Assembly: GCA_004524445.1 (NCBI GenBank)
Contig: SDNP01000004.1
Location: forward strand, 39,596 to 103,595
Direction of reading: 5' to 3'
Source of the DNA: Candidatus Thorarchaeota archaeon
GTDB taxonomy: Archaea; Asgardarchaeota; Thorarchaeia; Thorarchaeales; Thorarchaeaceae
DNA length: 64,000 nucleotides
The notes under the pieces were generated by a model, which was not told the origin of the DNA, did no database searches, and was given only the letters and a program-made list of their open reading frames with translations. Each line of letters begins with the position of its first letter. Position 1 is the first letter of the stretch. Position numbers and translations under genes: made by a program. Shown here in pieces: positions 35,568 to 44,998 of this stretch.

Positions 35568-36392
35568 TCAAACGTCTCTTGCACGTATTATTTCTATGTC
35601 GAATTTCTCGAGAAGGGGGAGAATATTATTACGCTGTGAGGATTTGGTGCCTTTCCAATCGATAATAGCTGACTCAATAGTTTCAAGTGACCTACCTATC
35701 ATTTGCTTTGCGACTTCTTCAGTCATATTTTCCAGGGCATATTTTGGAGCCATGTGGCCGAATATTGCTTCGCCCCCTAACACCATTTTATTGAATTTGC
35801 TGACATAATGAGTCCCCCCAATTCCTATAGAAGCAGTCTTGGAGAAGGGTTCGCCACTGCAATCAACTGCGGCTTTTGCTACGGCGCTGGCTCCGCCTCT
35901 ATGTTTCCAGTATGTTTCATCACTTCCAAGTTCTACGAACACCAGAGGAGTGCTCATCGATGTAGGACCATGATGAGTAGCTTCCATAGACACGTCAAAT
36001 TCAGCCAAGTCATTGTCTTCTTGAGCGTCGTTGAGGGACTTGAGGGCTCTTGACACGAGGCTTGCAGCAGAAATCGATAACGTTGATGGTTCGCCGCCAA
36101 ATCTTGCCTCTGAGCCGAGATTACCCGTGCTATGTGTTAGGAGGGCTGGCTTTCCAGATTTTGACCGATGTCTGGAACAGAAGATATACGCCTCTGCTTC
36201 GAAATGTTTGTCAAGATGATTTGTAAGAATCAAATCACGGGCACTGGTTACTAGCTTGGTATGTTTGTTCATAGCCCATATAGGATTGCTATCGAATGTT
36301 TCTCCTGTTTCCTCGAATCCAAACTCCTCTATGAGTATTTTCCGAATTGTAAGACTTGCGATATCCTTCTCAGAAGTGACGAGAACTCTCAA
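35568..36392 (-). CDS. dtdA: D-aminoacyl-tRNA deacylase, archaeal type
   Basis: About 274 residues of the DtdA/GEK1 family. YIFCSRHRSKSGKPALLTH near residue 80, VSMEATHHGP near 135 and IGIGGTHYVSKF near 198 are the conserved metal-binding and catalytic blocks. The enzyme frees tRNA of D-amino acids. A start at TTG 36392 gives MRVLVTSEKDIASL, matching the family N-terminus, with GAGGTG six bases upstream and overlapping the TGA of the upstream gene. ATG 36422 would add ten unrelated residues inside the previous gene. The gene lies inside a coiled-coil cluster with no tRNA genes. Confidence 0.92.
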   Translation of the reverse strand: MRVLVTSEKDIASLTIRKILIEEFGFEETGETFDSNPIWAMNKHTKLVTSARDLILTNHLDKHFEAEAYIFCSRHRSKSGKPALLTHSTGNLGSEARFGGEPSTLSISAASLVSRALKSLNDAQEDNDLAEFDVSMEATHHGPTSMSTPLVFVELGSDETYWKHRGGASAVAKAAVDCSGEPFSKTASIGIGGTHYVSKFNKMVLGGEAIFGHMAPKYALENMTEEVAKQMIGRSLETIESAIIDWKGTKSSQRNNILPLLEKFDIEIIRARDV

Positions 36393-37645
36393 GAAGGCAC
36401 CTCTTTCGCCTTCGTGCGACATTTCGCCAGAAGAGGCTCCAGTCCATGGTCTTCTATCTCAATGTGAACTCTCTCATCAAATGCCTTCTTGATTTCTATC
36501 TCAATTCTTCGCTTAAAGACTTCGATTTTCTCCATCTGACGTTCGATGTCATCCGCAATTCTCAACAAGTCATTCTTGTGATATTCCAGATTCTTCTTAG
36601 CTTCGTTCACTTCTTCCTGGAGTTTCTCATCACGCCTGTACACATCTGATTCAGCATATTCCCGACGTTTTTTCTCAATTTCTTTTGCTTGCTGCTGCAA
36701 GTCCAGGAGCATGCCATCTCGGATTGCCTCAATTTCCTCGACTGCTCTTCGGGCTAAACGATCCTTTATCTTCAGTGTATCCTTCTCAACTGCCTTCTCT
36801 ACTCCAGCAAGACCCTCAAGAAGCGCGGGATGTCCATCAGGCTCTTCAACTATTGCCGTGTAGGGCTCCTCCCAGTAGTCATTGAGCGCCTTCTGACCCG
36901 AGGGCCCGACCATGACCCCTGTATCTTGTTGTGTAAATTTCTTCACAGGCTTTCTGAGTGTATTCAGTTTCATCTTCAAGACAACTGCAACATGGTCAGC
37001 ATCCTCATCCAAATTCAAGAGATCTGAAACATTAGACTTCTCTTTGAAGTCAACATATGTCTGCTTTGATCCGTCATACTCTTTACGAGCCTGTTCCATC
37101 TTCATGGTTACTTGTCTAATCTGTTCTTCAAATTGCTCTTTGCCATAAGTCAGGTCTTTCAGCGTATCGATCCTTGAGCCAATTCTTTCGAGGTCTTTGA
37201 CCCATGAATACTCGAAGAGCAGCTTGCTGAGATTCTTCATCTCATTAGCTAGTTCCTTCATGTAGACGTCTAGTTGTTTGATGGTACCCTTGTGACGTTT
37301 ATCCATCCTTTTTATCCATCTAGCTCCCGCCCCCCATAGTTCTTGGATGAAATCCTGAATCTCTTCCTGCATCTCTTCTGTGCTTTCGTAGGTTATGTCG
37401 CTTTTTACTTCAAAATCATCAACAGTTTCCCGAATCTTGAGAGCAAATCGGGTTGCAATTCCTAGTGCTTCTTCGTCGTCTTCTTCGCTCTCATCTCTTA
37501 GCTGTGTGGCTATTGAATCGACATCTCGAAGTGACCGCTCAACCGATTTATAGCTCTTTTCGGCTTCCTTAATGAAGTCCTTAGACTCATCTTGCAGGCG
37601 GTTCCGATACCATTCTTCGAGTTCAGGGATTGTTAATTTCTTCAT
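36389..37645 (-). CDS. Coiled-coil protein, 418 aa
   Basis: Residues 1-220 are helical with charged heptads (YKSVERSLRDVDSIATQLRD; EQARKEYDGSKQTYVDFKE). A less helical middle (residues 225-300) contains FTQQDTGVMVGPSGQKALND. A second coiled coil runs from 300 to 395 (EIEKKRREYAESDVYRR, IERQMEKIEVFKRRIE). I recognise no family; the layout recalls tethering or chromatin-type proteins only loosely. Its TGA overlaps the TTG start of dtdA, so the two are coupled. A short GGGTG precedes ATG 37645. Confidence 0.82.
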   Translation of the reverse strand: MKKLTIPELEEWYRNRLQDESKDFIKEAEKSYKSVERSLRDVDSIATQLRDESEEDDEEALGIATRFALKIRETVDDFEVKSDITYESTEEMQEEIQDFIQELWGAGARWIKRMDKRHKGTIKQLDVYMKELANEMKNLSKLLFEYSWVKDLERIGSRIDTLKDLTYGKEQFEEQIRQVTMKMEQARKEYDGSKQTYVDFKEKSNVSDLLNLDEDADHVAVVLKMKLNTLRKPVKKFTQQDTGVMVGPSGQKALNDYWEEPYTAIVEEPDGHPALLEGLAGVEKAVEKDTLKIKDRLARRAVEEIEAIRDGMLLDLQQQAKEIEKKRREYAESDVYRRDEKLQEEVNEAKKNLEYHKNDLLRIADDIERQMEKIEVFKRRIEIEIKKAFDERVHIEIEDHGLEPLLAKCRTKAKEVPS

Positions 37646-37763
37646 TGCACAGAAGCACCCACTCTATAGCCAGAATTCCGTGAGCACTTTATCAACTTTA
37701 TGAAACAAGAGTGAATATACTACTGCAACCAACTCTTGGTTCAGAGCCCATTCTTTATATCAG

Positions 37764-38611
37764 ATGATGAGTGACCATGACTTAGCATTGGACAAGTGGT
37801 CATTGTGGCAGAAATCTTGGAAACTGGGAATCGAGCTCCCAGGCTTGACATGGCATATGCCGTAGAGTGTGCCTCATGAGGAGAAGGTCGCTATGGCCTG
37901 TATCTCAAAAGGCTCAGTCTGATTGACCCTGACAAAAACGACCGACTGGTATTGAGGAATCCTGCAAACTACAAGTCTGGTTTCTGGACCTCCTTCAAAA
38001 CTGATCGTGGAACGTGCTATACGGCATCCACGGAGCCCAAAGAGCTCATGAAGGTCGAATCAAAGACTGAAAAGGACGGTTTGCTTCGTGTTGTCCTTAA
38101 TCATACACCTGAAGGCGAAAACCAAGCGGTGCTGCAATTCAAGCATACCCTTTGGAGCAAAAACAAGCCATATCTGCTATGGCGTTTTAGTACGAAAAAC
38201 GTCAGTAATAGCAAGGTGAGTGATCTGAGAGTGTATGCTCTTATGGACTTTGATGTTGGGGGACCAACCAGCTACAAAGATGACATAGCACAATACGATA
38301 CCAATAATCATGTGATGGTCGTGTTTGACGATAATCCCGTGGCTGTTGCTATGACGTCAAGAACTGAGCCTCATTGTTGGGGAATAAAATCTCCTATCAA
38401 TCTCAAGATAACACAGGACTTACGCGACCTTCCAGGCAACACAGAAGAAGGGCCAAGAGACCTTGCAGTAGGCCTGCAATGGAATCTTGGTCATATTCCG
38501 CCAGACGAGAGCAGAGATATTGATTTGCTTTTGTCTATTGGATCCAGCCGTGAAGAGGCGATAGAGCTCATTCCAGACGGATTAGAACTATTCGATAAGA
38601 AATTGCGATGA
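37764..38611 (+). pseudogene. Probable broken gene, unknown family
   Basis: A 33-codon frame starts at ATG 37764 (MMSDHDLALDKWSLWQKSW) and ends at TAG 37863. A different frame opens after TGA 37877 and reads GEGRYGLYLKRLSLIDPDKN into the large frame to 38611 (DRLVLRNPANYKSGFWTSF). The parts look like one protein split by a frame disruption at 37860-37880. The first TTG in the long frame is at 37952, in the middle of a conserved-looking run. The 3' part (about 240 residues) has many strands and ends SIGSSREEAIELIPDG. A sequencing error cannot be excluded. Confidence 0.6.
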
Positions 38612-38763
38612 TGCCAATTCGTAAAGCAAATGCAGAATTGGAGTAGCACAGGGCAGCACCCTGCACTCTTGTCGGAAAAAATCGTAGAAGAGGGACTGCA
38701 TGAGTACCCTCTTCACTGCGATTATGTACTAGAGCAATGAATCCCGTTGTGCCATGTTTCACA

Positions 38764-39195
38764 CTAGAGAGTTTCCGTAGAGTCCAATTCGTTCACTACT
38801 AGTCTTGCAACTTCTGTGTACTCTGCGGGACATCCACGATTATCTGCATTGCCACCTTGCAAGAGTTCTAAATCAACTAAGACTCTCATATTCCATTTCA
38901 CTGTGCTATATGGGATGCCAGTCTTCGTTGACACTTGATCGGCCAACGCAGTCAATGTCATGTCTTGCTCACACCAATGCAGCGTATGCACGCAACCCCG
39001 CAGAACCTCTTTCTGAGTCTCAGATAGCTTATACGCTGCCAGAGAAAGATATGCAGAGAGCAATCCTCTGAAAGAAGGCAAATTCGAACCTATATCGCAG
39101 TAGCGGCAGATATCACTGCCACTGGAGAACAGATTCACCTCGGGGAGTAATTTCATACTCACCTTGGGAGCTTGTGACCCGACATTGATGGGCAT
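38764..39195 (-). CDS. Winged-helix-like transcription factor
   Basis: 143 residues. The C-terminal 90 residues form a helix-turn-helix with wing: SETQKEVLRGCVHTLHW, LTALADQVSTKTGIPYSTVKWNMRVLVDLELL (recognition helix PYSTVKWNMRVL), then ADNRGCPAEYT. The N-terminal part has SDICRYCDIG, a possible metal pair. It likely binds DNA and responds to redox or metal. It stands alone, minus strand. T-rich stretches lie on both sides. Confidence 0.72.
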   Translation of the reverse strand: MPINVGSQAPKVSMKLLPEVNLFSSGSDICRYCDIGSNLPSFRGLLSAYLSLAAYKLSETQKEVLRGCVHTLHWCEQDMTLTALADQVSTKTGIPYSTVKWNMRVLVDLELLQGGNADNRGCPAEYTEVARLVVNELDSTETL

Positions 39196-39318
39196 CTAAT
39201 TCGTCGAATTTTGATTCAGTACCCATTTTGTTTTTTCACCTCTTTTTAATAGGGTCATAAGCTATTTTCAAAAACGTGCTTTTAAGGTTTTTCAGAAGAG
39301 TAAAAACCCGCTAGAATG

Positions 39319-39813
39319 CTATTCCATCTCGGATGGAACATCCAATCCTAGTTTCTTGAGTCGTGCGAATCCTTTACTATAAAGACTCATGTGGTGCCGG
39401 ATATCTTCTTCAGTATCAGCAAGATCTCCTAGTTGTCCCACTATATTATCCAGGCCGCCTTCTTTGTACTCATCAAGCATGATGCTGAAGGTGTCACTCA
39501 TAGAGAGCATCATGCTTTCTACACGGTCATTTAGCTCAATCATGGACCGTACTGTTTCAATTGCAGCCTCGTCTGGCATGTGTGGAAGAAAATCTTCCAA
39601 GGCGACTCCAGCCGCCCGGCACATGTCAACTCTTCCTGGGATGACGTCATCTATCATATTTGTAATCCACCCCACTCGCTCTTGGTTGGTCAAATCTCGC
39701 AGGCTATCCATTGAGAAATACGTAGTCCAAGGCATAAACTCTGTACTCTCATATGCAATCCAATCATCAAATGCACTGAGTACTCTGTGCCATGCTGCAG
39801 CGGTCTCAGACAT
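39319..39813 (-). CDS. Helical protein of unknown function
   Basis: 164 residues from ATG 39813; longer starts (39843, 39891) would overlap the divergent nuclease promoter. TTTATATC about 35 bases upstream is a TATA candidate, fitting a short leader. The protein is mainly helical (ETAAAWHRVLSAFDDWIAY, AIETVRSMIELNDRVESMML). No family is recognised. It is divergent from the PD-(D/E)xK gene and the two promoters overlap. Confidence 0.65.
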   Translation of the reverse strand: MSETAAAWHRVLSAFDDWIAYESTEFMPWTTYFSMDSLRDLTNQERVGWITNMIDDVIPGRVDMCRAAGVALEDFLPHMPDEAAIETVRSMIELNDRVESMMLSMSDTFSIMLDEYKEGGLDNIVGQLGDLADTEEDIRHHMSLYSKGFARLKKLGLDVPSEME

Positions 39814-39876
39814 GTCTATCGTTATGGATATTCTACAGCGCATGATATAAAGTAGTGTGCAGTATAAGAGAACAAG

Positions 39877-40566
39877 ATGAACCCACCCCAATTGAGTGAA
39901 ATCCTAGAGATGCTGAAGGCAACAAAAGAATCACATTTGGTGCCAATTGAAAATGAGATTCCATATTCCATATTGCATGGTTATGCAACACAATCTGATG
40001 ATAACAGATGGGTTCTCGATAGAAGTGGCCGGATAGATTTAGCACTCATGGCAGTTTCATTAGGTGCAGAGATAGAACAAGTGGTCAGCCATTTGAATTG
40101 GAAAGACTTCGAGAGTTTCATTGCGAGAATCCTAAGAGAACATAATTATGAATGCGTGGAGAGCTTCCGCCAGGTGGGAAACAGCGATAGAAAGGGTATG
40201 GAAATTGATGTCATAGGCATTCGCAATAGAGTGATAGTCTCTGTTGACGCCAAGATGTGGAGCATTCGTGGAGGGAAAGCATCTGCTCTTCGTGCTGCGG
40301 CGGAGAAGCAAGCAAAAAGAACACACAGGTTAGGCAGTGAGCTATCTAAGCTTGCTGAAAAAGTTCATAATATGCAAATGGGCGAATACGTCATGAGACC
40401 CATGGTTGTGACTTGGCTCATTGAGGATGTAGAAATTCATGATGGCGTGCCAGTTGTTCCAGTCTTCAAATTCAATTCATTTTTGTTGAACTATGCAATG
40501 TTCGAGGATAGACTCAAATCATTCACTGGAATTCTTGGGGTTCAATATAACCAGACTAGACTCTAG
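39877..40566 (+). CDS. PD-(D/E)xK-type nuclease-like protein
   Basis: 229 residues. Residues 68-130 have the restriction-endonuclease-like core: LNWKDFESFIARILREHNY, then GMEIDVIG (catalytic Asp) and VIVSVDAKMW (D-x-K). Similar domains occur in archaeal Mrr-like and Holliday junction-related nucleases. An N-terminal helical part and a C-terminal strand-rich part frame the core. The nucleic-acid target is unknown. Its stop overlaps the 3' end of the convergent gene by 4 bases. Confidence 0.75.
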   Translation: MNPPQLSEILEMLKATKESHLVPIENEIPYSILHGYATQSDDNRWVLDRSGRIDLALMAVSLGAEIEQVVSHLNWKDFESFIARILREHNYECVESFRQVGNSDRKGMEIDVIGIRNRVIVSVDAKMWSIRGGKASALRAAAEKQAKRTHRLGSELSKLAEKVHNMQMGEYVMRPMVVTWLIEDVEIHDGVPVVPVFKFNSFLLNYAMFEDRLKSFTGILGVQYNQTRL

Positions 40567-41594
40567 CAACGCCAATTTATCTCTCTTACAACATTGGTTA
40601 CAGTATCCATCTTCATCATTTCAATAAACTGATGATCTCCGGGTAGCAATTCTTGATGGTTTTGGATCGCTGGATATGTTGAGAGATTTTCTACGGTAGC
40701 TCTTCCAACATTGACAACTCGTTCTTCTGGACTCTTGGCAATGACGCGTTCGAAGGTTTCTACTCTCTCACATAGGGCACTTATAGCAAAGTGGAGATGT
40801 GAATCCTCTATAGCATCGAGATTCATCGAAGCACAGCCTGCACCACAAGACGGTCCCGTGCCCTCAAGATTTCCGTGAATGACTACCAGTATTTGTTGTT
40901 CAATATTCCCACCTGAGAGCCAACTGGAAAAGAAGGAATCTAATTGAATACATTCGGTGATTGATGAATGATATTGGGGAACAAATGCACCAAGCGTCTG
41001 AATTGACATAGACACTCCAAGTGGAGATTCAGGAGGGCGCACTCTAGAATCGGAACACAAAACAGTAAGCAGACGGTCATCTAGGTAGTTTGGATGTCTA
41101 ATCCGTCCCAGAACGGATTTCTCTTCTTCTGAAGCTCTCTCATATCCATGCGGGAATATTGTTGCATATCCACTAAGATAATCAATTCTCAAAGCAATAA
41201 TTGGGACTCCTGCCAGGGCTGGATGTTTGTTGATAGAATCAAGACTTTTTTCGATTGTATCATCAGATTCCTCCTGGTCAAACGTAATGATGACAGCCTT
41301 GCGTTCATCGAAGTTTGAAGTGTACGCTGCTGGCCCCGCAAAAAGAATCGGTGATTCTCTTGGAGAAGGAAGCGCCATCCCGGGAACCCTTGTACCGCCA
41401 AATGCATCACCTTGCTGGAATTGTAGTAGATGAAGATCTTGTGATGAACGGTTAACAGGTGAAATAAGGAAGTAACGGGGTGATTGACCCTCCGCAGCAA
41501 TATCCATTAGTCGTTTTAGTTCAGGGTTCTCTTTTCGCGACTTCGCTAGGTCTTCTGAGATGGTAGCAATCCGATTTAGCATTGTGATGACCAC
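40563..41594 (-). CDS. Divergent beta-carbonic-anhydrase-like protein
   Basis: 343 residues. VLCSDSRVRPP (C180, D182, R184) matches the first zinc motif of beta-carbonic anhydrases. IEQQILVVIHGNLEGTGPSC (H240, C250) lies where the second motif HxxC is expected, but with wider spacing and the pattern CGAGC. An N-terminal region of about 170 residues (PGMALPSPRESPILFAGPAA) is not part of known enzymes. The assignment is by motif only. It may be a CO2-related enzyme or a fold relative with another job. Confidence 0.55.
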   Translation of the reverse strand: MVITMLNRIATISEDLAKSRKENPELKRLMDIAAEGQSPRYFLISPVNRSSQDLHLLQFQQGDAFGGTRVPGMALPSPRESPILFAGPAAYTSNFDERKAVIITFDQEESDDTIEKSLDSINKHPALAGVPIIALRIDYLSGYATIFPHGYERASEEEKSVLGRIRHPNYLDDRLLTVLCSDSRVRPPESPLGVSMSIQTLGAFVPQYHSSITECIQLDSFFSSWLSGGNIEQQILVVIHGNLEGTGPSCGAGCASMNLDAIEDSHLHFAISALCERVETFERVIAKSPEERVVNVGRATVENLSTYPAIQNHQELLPGDHQFIEMMKMDTVTNVVREINWRC

Positions 41595-41823
41595 TTCCAG
41601 CAGGCGGATATGTTATGCCTAAAAAACTCGTAGATAGCTGACCATAATCCCTACCTCGTCAGGTGAGAGCCATTATCAAATGTTAAACAACGTGGTTTAT
41701 ATGAGCCGTTATTAACCTAAAAAGCTAACATATTCTCATCACGCTATTAGGATAATCTACTGGCACCTCTATGTCTGATGAGTAATCCTTCCATGACAGA
41801 CATACTTCCCTTGAGTAGACAAA

Positions 41824-42525
41824 TCATATGTAGAAGCCAAAACGGGGAAGCATGAGCCAAATTCCAAGAGCGACTAATAGACAGCCCACAATGATTTCAA
41901 TCGTTCGAGCAGATCTGGCCATCTTAGAAGCAAGACGGTCTCTGCTTTCGCCAGTGACGAGTGCAATGGCAAGATATGGCGTTAGTACCCCAATGCTTAG
42001 CATGACGAACATGAGAATAGTCATGAGTAAGTCAATCTGAGAGCCGAAAATAAATCCCAGTGCTAATATCGACGGGCCAGTGCAAGGTGCAGCCAACAGT
42101 GCGTATGCAAATCCAACACCAAACACTCCAATCAAACCTTTGGGATTGCCAGGATCGCTACGTATATTGATCTTTGTTATTCCAGTCATCTCACGAAGTT
42201 TTGGGAAGAGCGTGAAAATTCCGAAGACGATGATGATACCACCTAGAACAGCCTGAATTAGGAGATAGTTTTGTATCAAGTAAAGTCCGATAAAACTTGA
42301 GATTGCTATGAATACGCCCAGTGAAATAAGGATCCCCGCAGTAAGAACAATAGTCACTAGAACACTTCTCGTTCTACTATCCTCTGATTGAAGATTCCTA
42401 ATTAGGAATAGAGGGAGCAGTGGAAATAAGCAGGGCGAAGTCGCAATATACAAGCCAACACCAAACACAGTACCCAATTGAACAACCCACTGGACGAGTA
42501 GAGCAAAGAATTCTTGCATAAACAT
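41824..42525 (-). CDS. CcdA-like thiol-disulfide transporter
   Basis: 233 residues with six transmembrane segments. The two conserved proline-cysteine motifs TSPCLFPLLPLFLIRN near residue 30 and LAAPCTGPSILALGF near 145 carry the paired redox cysteines of the CcdA/DsbD core. CcdA moves reducing power across the membrane to periplasmic thioredoxin-like proteins, for example for cytochrome c assembly. The gene is alone on the minus strand; a small CxxC protein is encoded at 43774. Confidence 0.87.
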   Translation of the reverse strand: MFMQEFFALLVQWVVQLGTVFGVGLYIATSPCLFPLLPLFLIRNLQSEDSRTRSVLVTIVLTAGILISLGVFIAISSFIGLYLIQNYLLIQAVLGGIIIVFGIFTLFPKLREMTGITKINIRSDPGNPKGLIGVFGVGFAYALLAAPCTGPSILALGFIFGSQIDLLMTILMFVMLSIGVLTPYLAIALVTGESRDRLASKMARSARTIEIIVGCLLVALGIWLMLPRFGFYI

Positions 42526-42809
42526 AAACCACTCTTTAATCGCTTTTTTCTGAAATCACATCTAGCCCCAAATTCATGGTTCAGATGTCTTAGCATTCAG
42601 ATTCAAACGCATCTGAAAATTTTATTGTATAGTGTAGGGTTGTAGGGCATATAAGCAAGTCTCTGAAGCGATGTATTTCTTTTTCTCAAAACTAATGATC
42701 GCAGGATGTTCATTGAAGGAGATTTGAGTATTGTAACCACAATTTTTTCTTAACCATGTGTCTCTGAACCAATGACCGGTTTTTTAACCTTGATTGTTGT
42801 TTCTATATT

Positions 42810-43694
42810 ATGCGATTAGGGATTTCATACCATGAGAACGTGAACAACTGGGCGACAGCCAGTTTACTTGACACCATGAAGAAGAAAGGGCATGATGCGG
42901 TCCCCATTAGATTAGCAGATATGGGTGCTGAAATCCCTAGCAGATTCATCCATATTGATGATGATGTGACCAATCTTGCTGGCATTATTGTTAGAACGAT
43001 AGGATTCGGCACTGGAGACCAGATAACATTCAGAATTAGCTTGCTTGAACAGTTTGAAGATGCAGGGATATATGTAATGAATCCAGCATATTCATTCCGT
43101 CGGGCAAAGGATAAGTACGCAACTCTCACAGCCTTGCATAAGAATGGCATAGCGGTCCCAAAAACATTCATCGGCGAAAATCTTGAAGCAGCCATGGAAT
43201 TTGTTGAGGAGGTGGGAGATGTCGTAATCAAGCCGCTCATTGGAGCTAGAGGGCTGGGCTCAATCCGAGCCAAGCATGAGGAACTCACCTATAGAGCAAT
43301 GAAATTCGTTCATCAGCTTGGGCAGGTCTTGTATGTTCAACAGATGATAGACAAGCCTGACAGAGATATTCGGGCATTTGTAATCGGCGGCGAGCTGGTT
43401 GGCGCAATGTACAGATACCTTCCTGAAGACGATGACGACGAATGGAGAACAAACGTGCATGGCGGTGGTCGAGCAGAAGCTGCAAGTCTGTCAGCTGAAT
43501 ATGAAGAATGCGCAGTAAAAACAGCAGAAGTTCTCCAACTGGATTATACTGGCGTAGATATCTTGGAGTCAAAAAACGGGCCCGTGGTTATAGAGGCCAA
43601 CGCATCACCTTCATGGAGTGCCTTATCCAGAGTGACTGGCTTGGATGTTGCTGATATGATAGTTGACCATCTCGTTGAAAAAGCGAAGCGATGA
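42810..43694 (+). CDS. RimK/LysX-type ATP-grasp ligase
   Basis: 294 residues of the ATP-grasp fold. NPAYSFRRAKDKYATLTAL near residue 92, VVIKPLIGARGLG near 140, and VVIEANASPSWSAL near 262 correspond to the substrate, ATP and Mg sites of RimK/MptN/LysX enzymes. The family adds glutamate or similar amino acids to carboxyl groups of proteins or cofactors such as tetrahydromethanopterin. The target is unknown. A TATA-like TTTTTTAA about 25 bases before ATG suggests a leaderless transcript. Confidence 0.87.
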   Translation: MRLGISYHENVNNWATASLLDTMKKKGHDAVPIRLADMGAEIPSRFIHIDDDVTNLAGIIVRTIGFGTGDQITFRISLLEQFEDAGIYVMNPAYSFRRAKDKYATLTALHKNGIAVPKTFIGENLEAAMEFVEEVGDVVIKPLIGARGLGSIRAKHEELTYRAMKFVHQLGQVLYVQQMIDKPDRDIRAFVIGGELVGAMYRYLPEDDDDEWRTNVHGGGRAEAASLSAEYEECAVKTAEVLQLDYTGVDILESKNGPVVIEANASPSWSALSRVTGLDVADMIVDHLVEKAKR

Positions 43695-43773
43695 TTTGGT
43701 GCTTTGCTTTTTTGTTAATTGCAGCAATCAGGCAATTTTTTAAATCAAACCCAAGCGGCTCGCTCGAGCACTG

Positions 43774-44109
43774 ATGACCACATATGACAGTAAGAAAAAT
43801 GGGTCAATCTACACCACTCCTTGTGGGCGGATAGGATGCATAGCAGTTTATTCCAGCAGAGATTGCCATATGTGCGAATATATTGAAGAAATAGTAAGAC
43901 ATGCAGTCATAGCGGAGGGCATTCGAGGGGAGATTGTAAACCGTGTTCCAGAGAAGGATCCTCACGGAGGCTTGCCATTCGATTCTGTATACGCATATCC
44001 TTCAGTGCGGGTATGTGATAGCATTCTAAATGGAATTCCTACAGAAAAAGAGGTTCGAGATGCTCTTAGAAGAGCAAATCACCTAAAGTGTTTCTTGAAG
44101 GCTGACTAG
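43774..44109 (+). CDS. Small CxxC thioredoxin-like protein
   Basis: 111 residues. GCIAVYSSRDCHMCEYIEEI, with the CHMC motif after a strand and before a helix, and YAYPSVRVCDSIL (a Pro after the strand) fit a glutaredoxin/thioredoxin fold. It could reduce disulfides or carry metal. It lies 80 bases after the ATP-grasp gene on the same strand and may be cotranscribed with it. No signal peptide was seen. Confidence 0.65.
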   Translation: MTTYDSKKNGSIYTTPCGRIGCIAVYSSRDCHMCEYIEEIVRHAVIAEGIRGEIVNRVPEKDPHGGLPFDSVYAYPSVRVCDSILNGIPTEKEVRDALRRANHLKCFLKAD

Positions 44110-44134
44110 AAAAAGAACCAGTGAACTGATCCAT

Positions 44135-44872
44135 CTATTCCTTCTTGGTCATCAATGCTTTTACTTCATCACGAGGGAGAATTCTGAACTCCTTATCTTC
44201 AGTATCGATGACACCTATGTCAATGGTTTCATCTTCTTCGTCTTCCTCTTCGGATTTCGCCTCAGATTGACGAATACCTCTGAGCGCTAGGTCAATTGCT
44301 CCGTCTAAATCTGGCAACTTCTTACCTGCAAGTTCTTTCTCAAAGAAATCCCTCACGACATCGGCATCCTTTCCAATCGCATGTGCTTTCCATCCCCAGA
44401 AAGAACCTGAAGGATCGGTGGAATAGAGTTGAGGCCCGAAATCATCCACTCCTGCGACAAGCAGCGAAACACCAAATGGACGCACTCCACCGTATTGGGT
44501 ATGCATCTGTTTAGTATCGCAGATATCAACAACTAAGGATTGAATTGAGATGGGTTCGTCATAAGAGAGTCTATTCACTTGGGATCTGACCCGAGCTTGG
44601 TCAATGAGCTTTCGAGCATCAGCATGAAGTCCGGCAATAGCGGTGCCAACATGATCGTCAATCAAGAGAATCTTCTTGAGAGTTGATAGGTCAATTAGCT
44701 TGTTGGGGGTCCGCTTTTCTCCTGCAAGTACCACACCGTTTGTTGCCTTCACTCCAACTGCCAAGGGACCGTGTCTAACAGCCTCTGTGGCATATTCAAC
44801 TTGGTACAAACGACCCTCTGGACTGAAAACCGTGATAGCTCTGTCGTAGCCCATCGATTGATTTGGAAACAT
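44135..44872 (-). CDS. psmA: Proteasome subunit alpha
   Basis: 245 residues from ATG 44872. YDRAITVFSPEGRLYQVEYA is the N-terminal alpha-subunit signature that gates the channel; GVVLAGEKRTPNKL and GLHADARKLIDQAR follow. There is no N-terminal catalytic Thr, as expected of alpha. The acidic linker SEEEDEEDETIDIG precedes the tail. Alpha rings form the outer gate of the 20S proteasome. The beta gene is not in the window. The frame extends to 44965 but the extra residues do not match the family. A TATA-like TTTTATAAA lies about 75 bases upstream. Confidence 0.97.
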   Translation of the reverse strand: MFPNQSMGYDRAITVFSPEGRLYQVEYATEAVRHGPLAVGVKATNGVVLAGEKRTPNKLIDLSTLKKILLIDDHVGTAIAGLHADARKLIDQARVRSQVNRLSYDEPISIQSLVVDICDTKQMHTQYGGVRPFGVSLLVAGVDDFGPQLYSTDPSGSFWGWKAHAIGKDADVVRDFFEKELAGKKLPDLDGAIDLALRGIRQSEAKSEEEDEEDETIDIGVIDTEDKEFRILPRDEVKALMTKKE

Positions 44873-44998
44873 GATAACTCTACTCTCTGCAATTATGGGA
44901 CCCGAAAACGATATGGTCAGTAGAACGACACATGAAGCCAGTTTATAAAAGTATTCAACTGGCATAGAGATACGGGCTTTGGAGCAGATAGCTTTGGG

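Noticed and set aside
36393-36422. ATG 36422 as start of dtdA
   Set aside because: The extra ten residues lie inside the upstream gene and do not match the family N-terminus; TTG 36392 has a good ribosome site.
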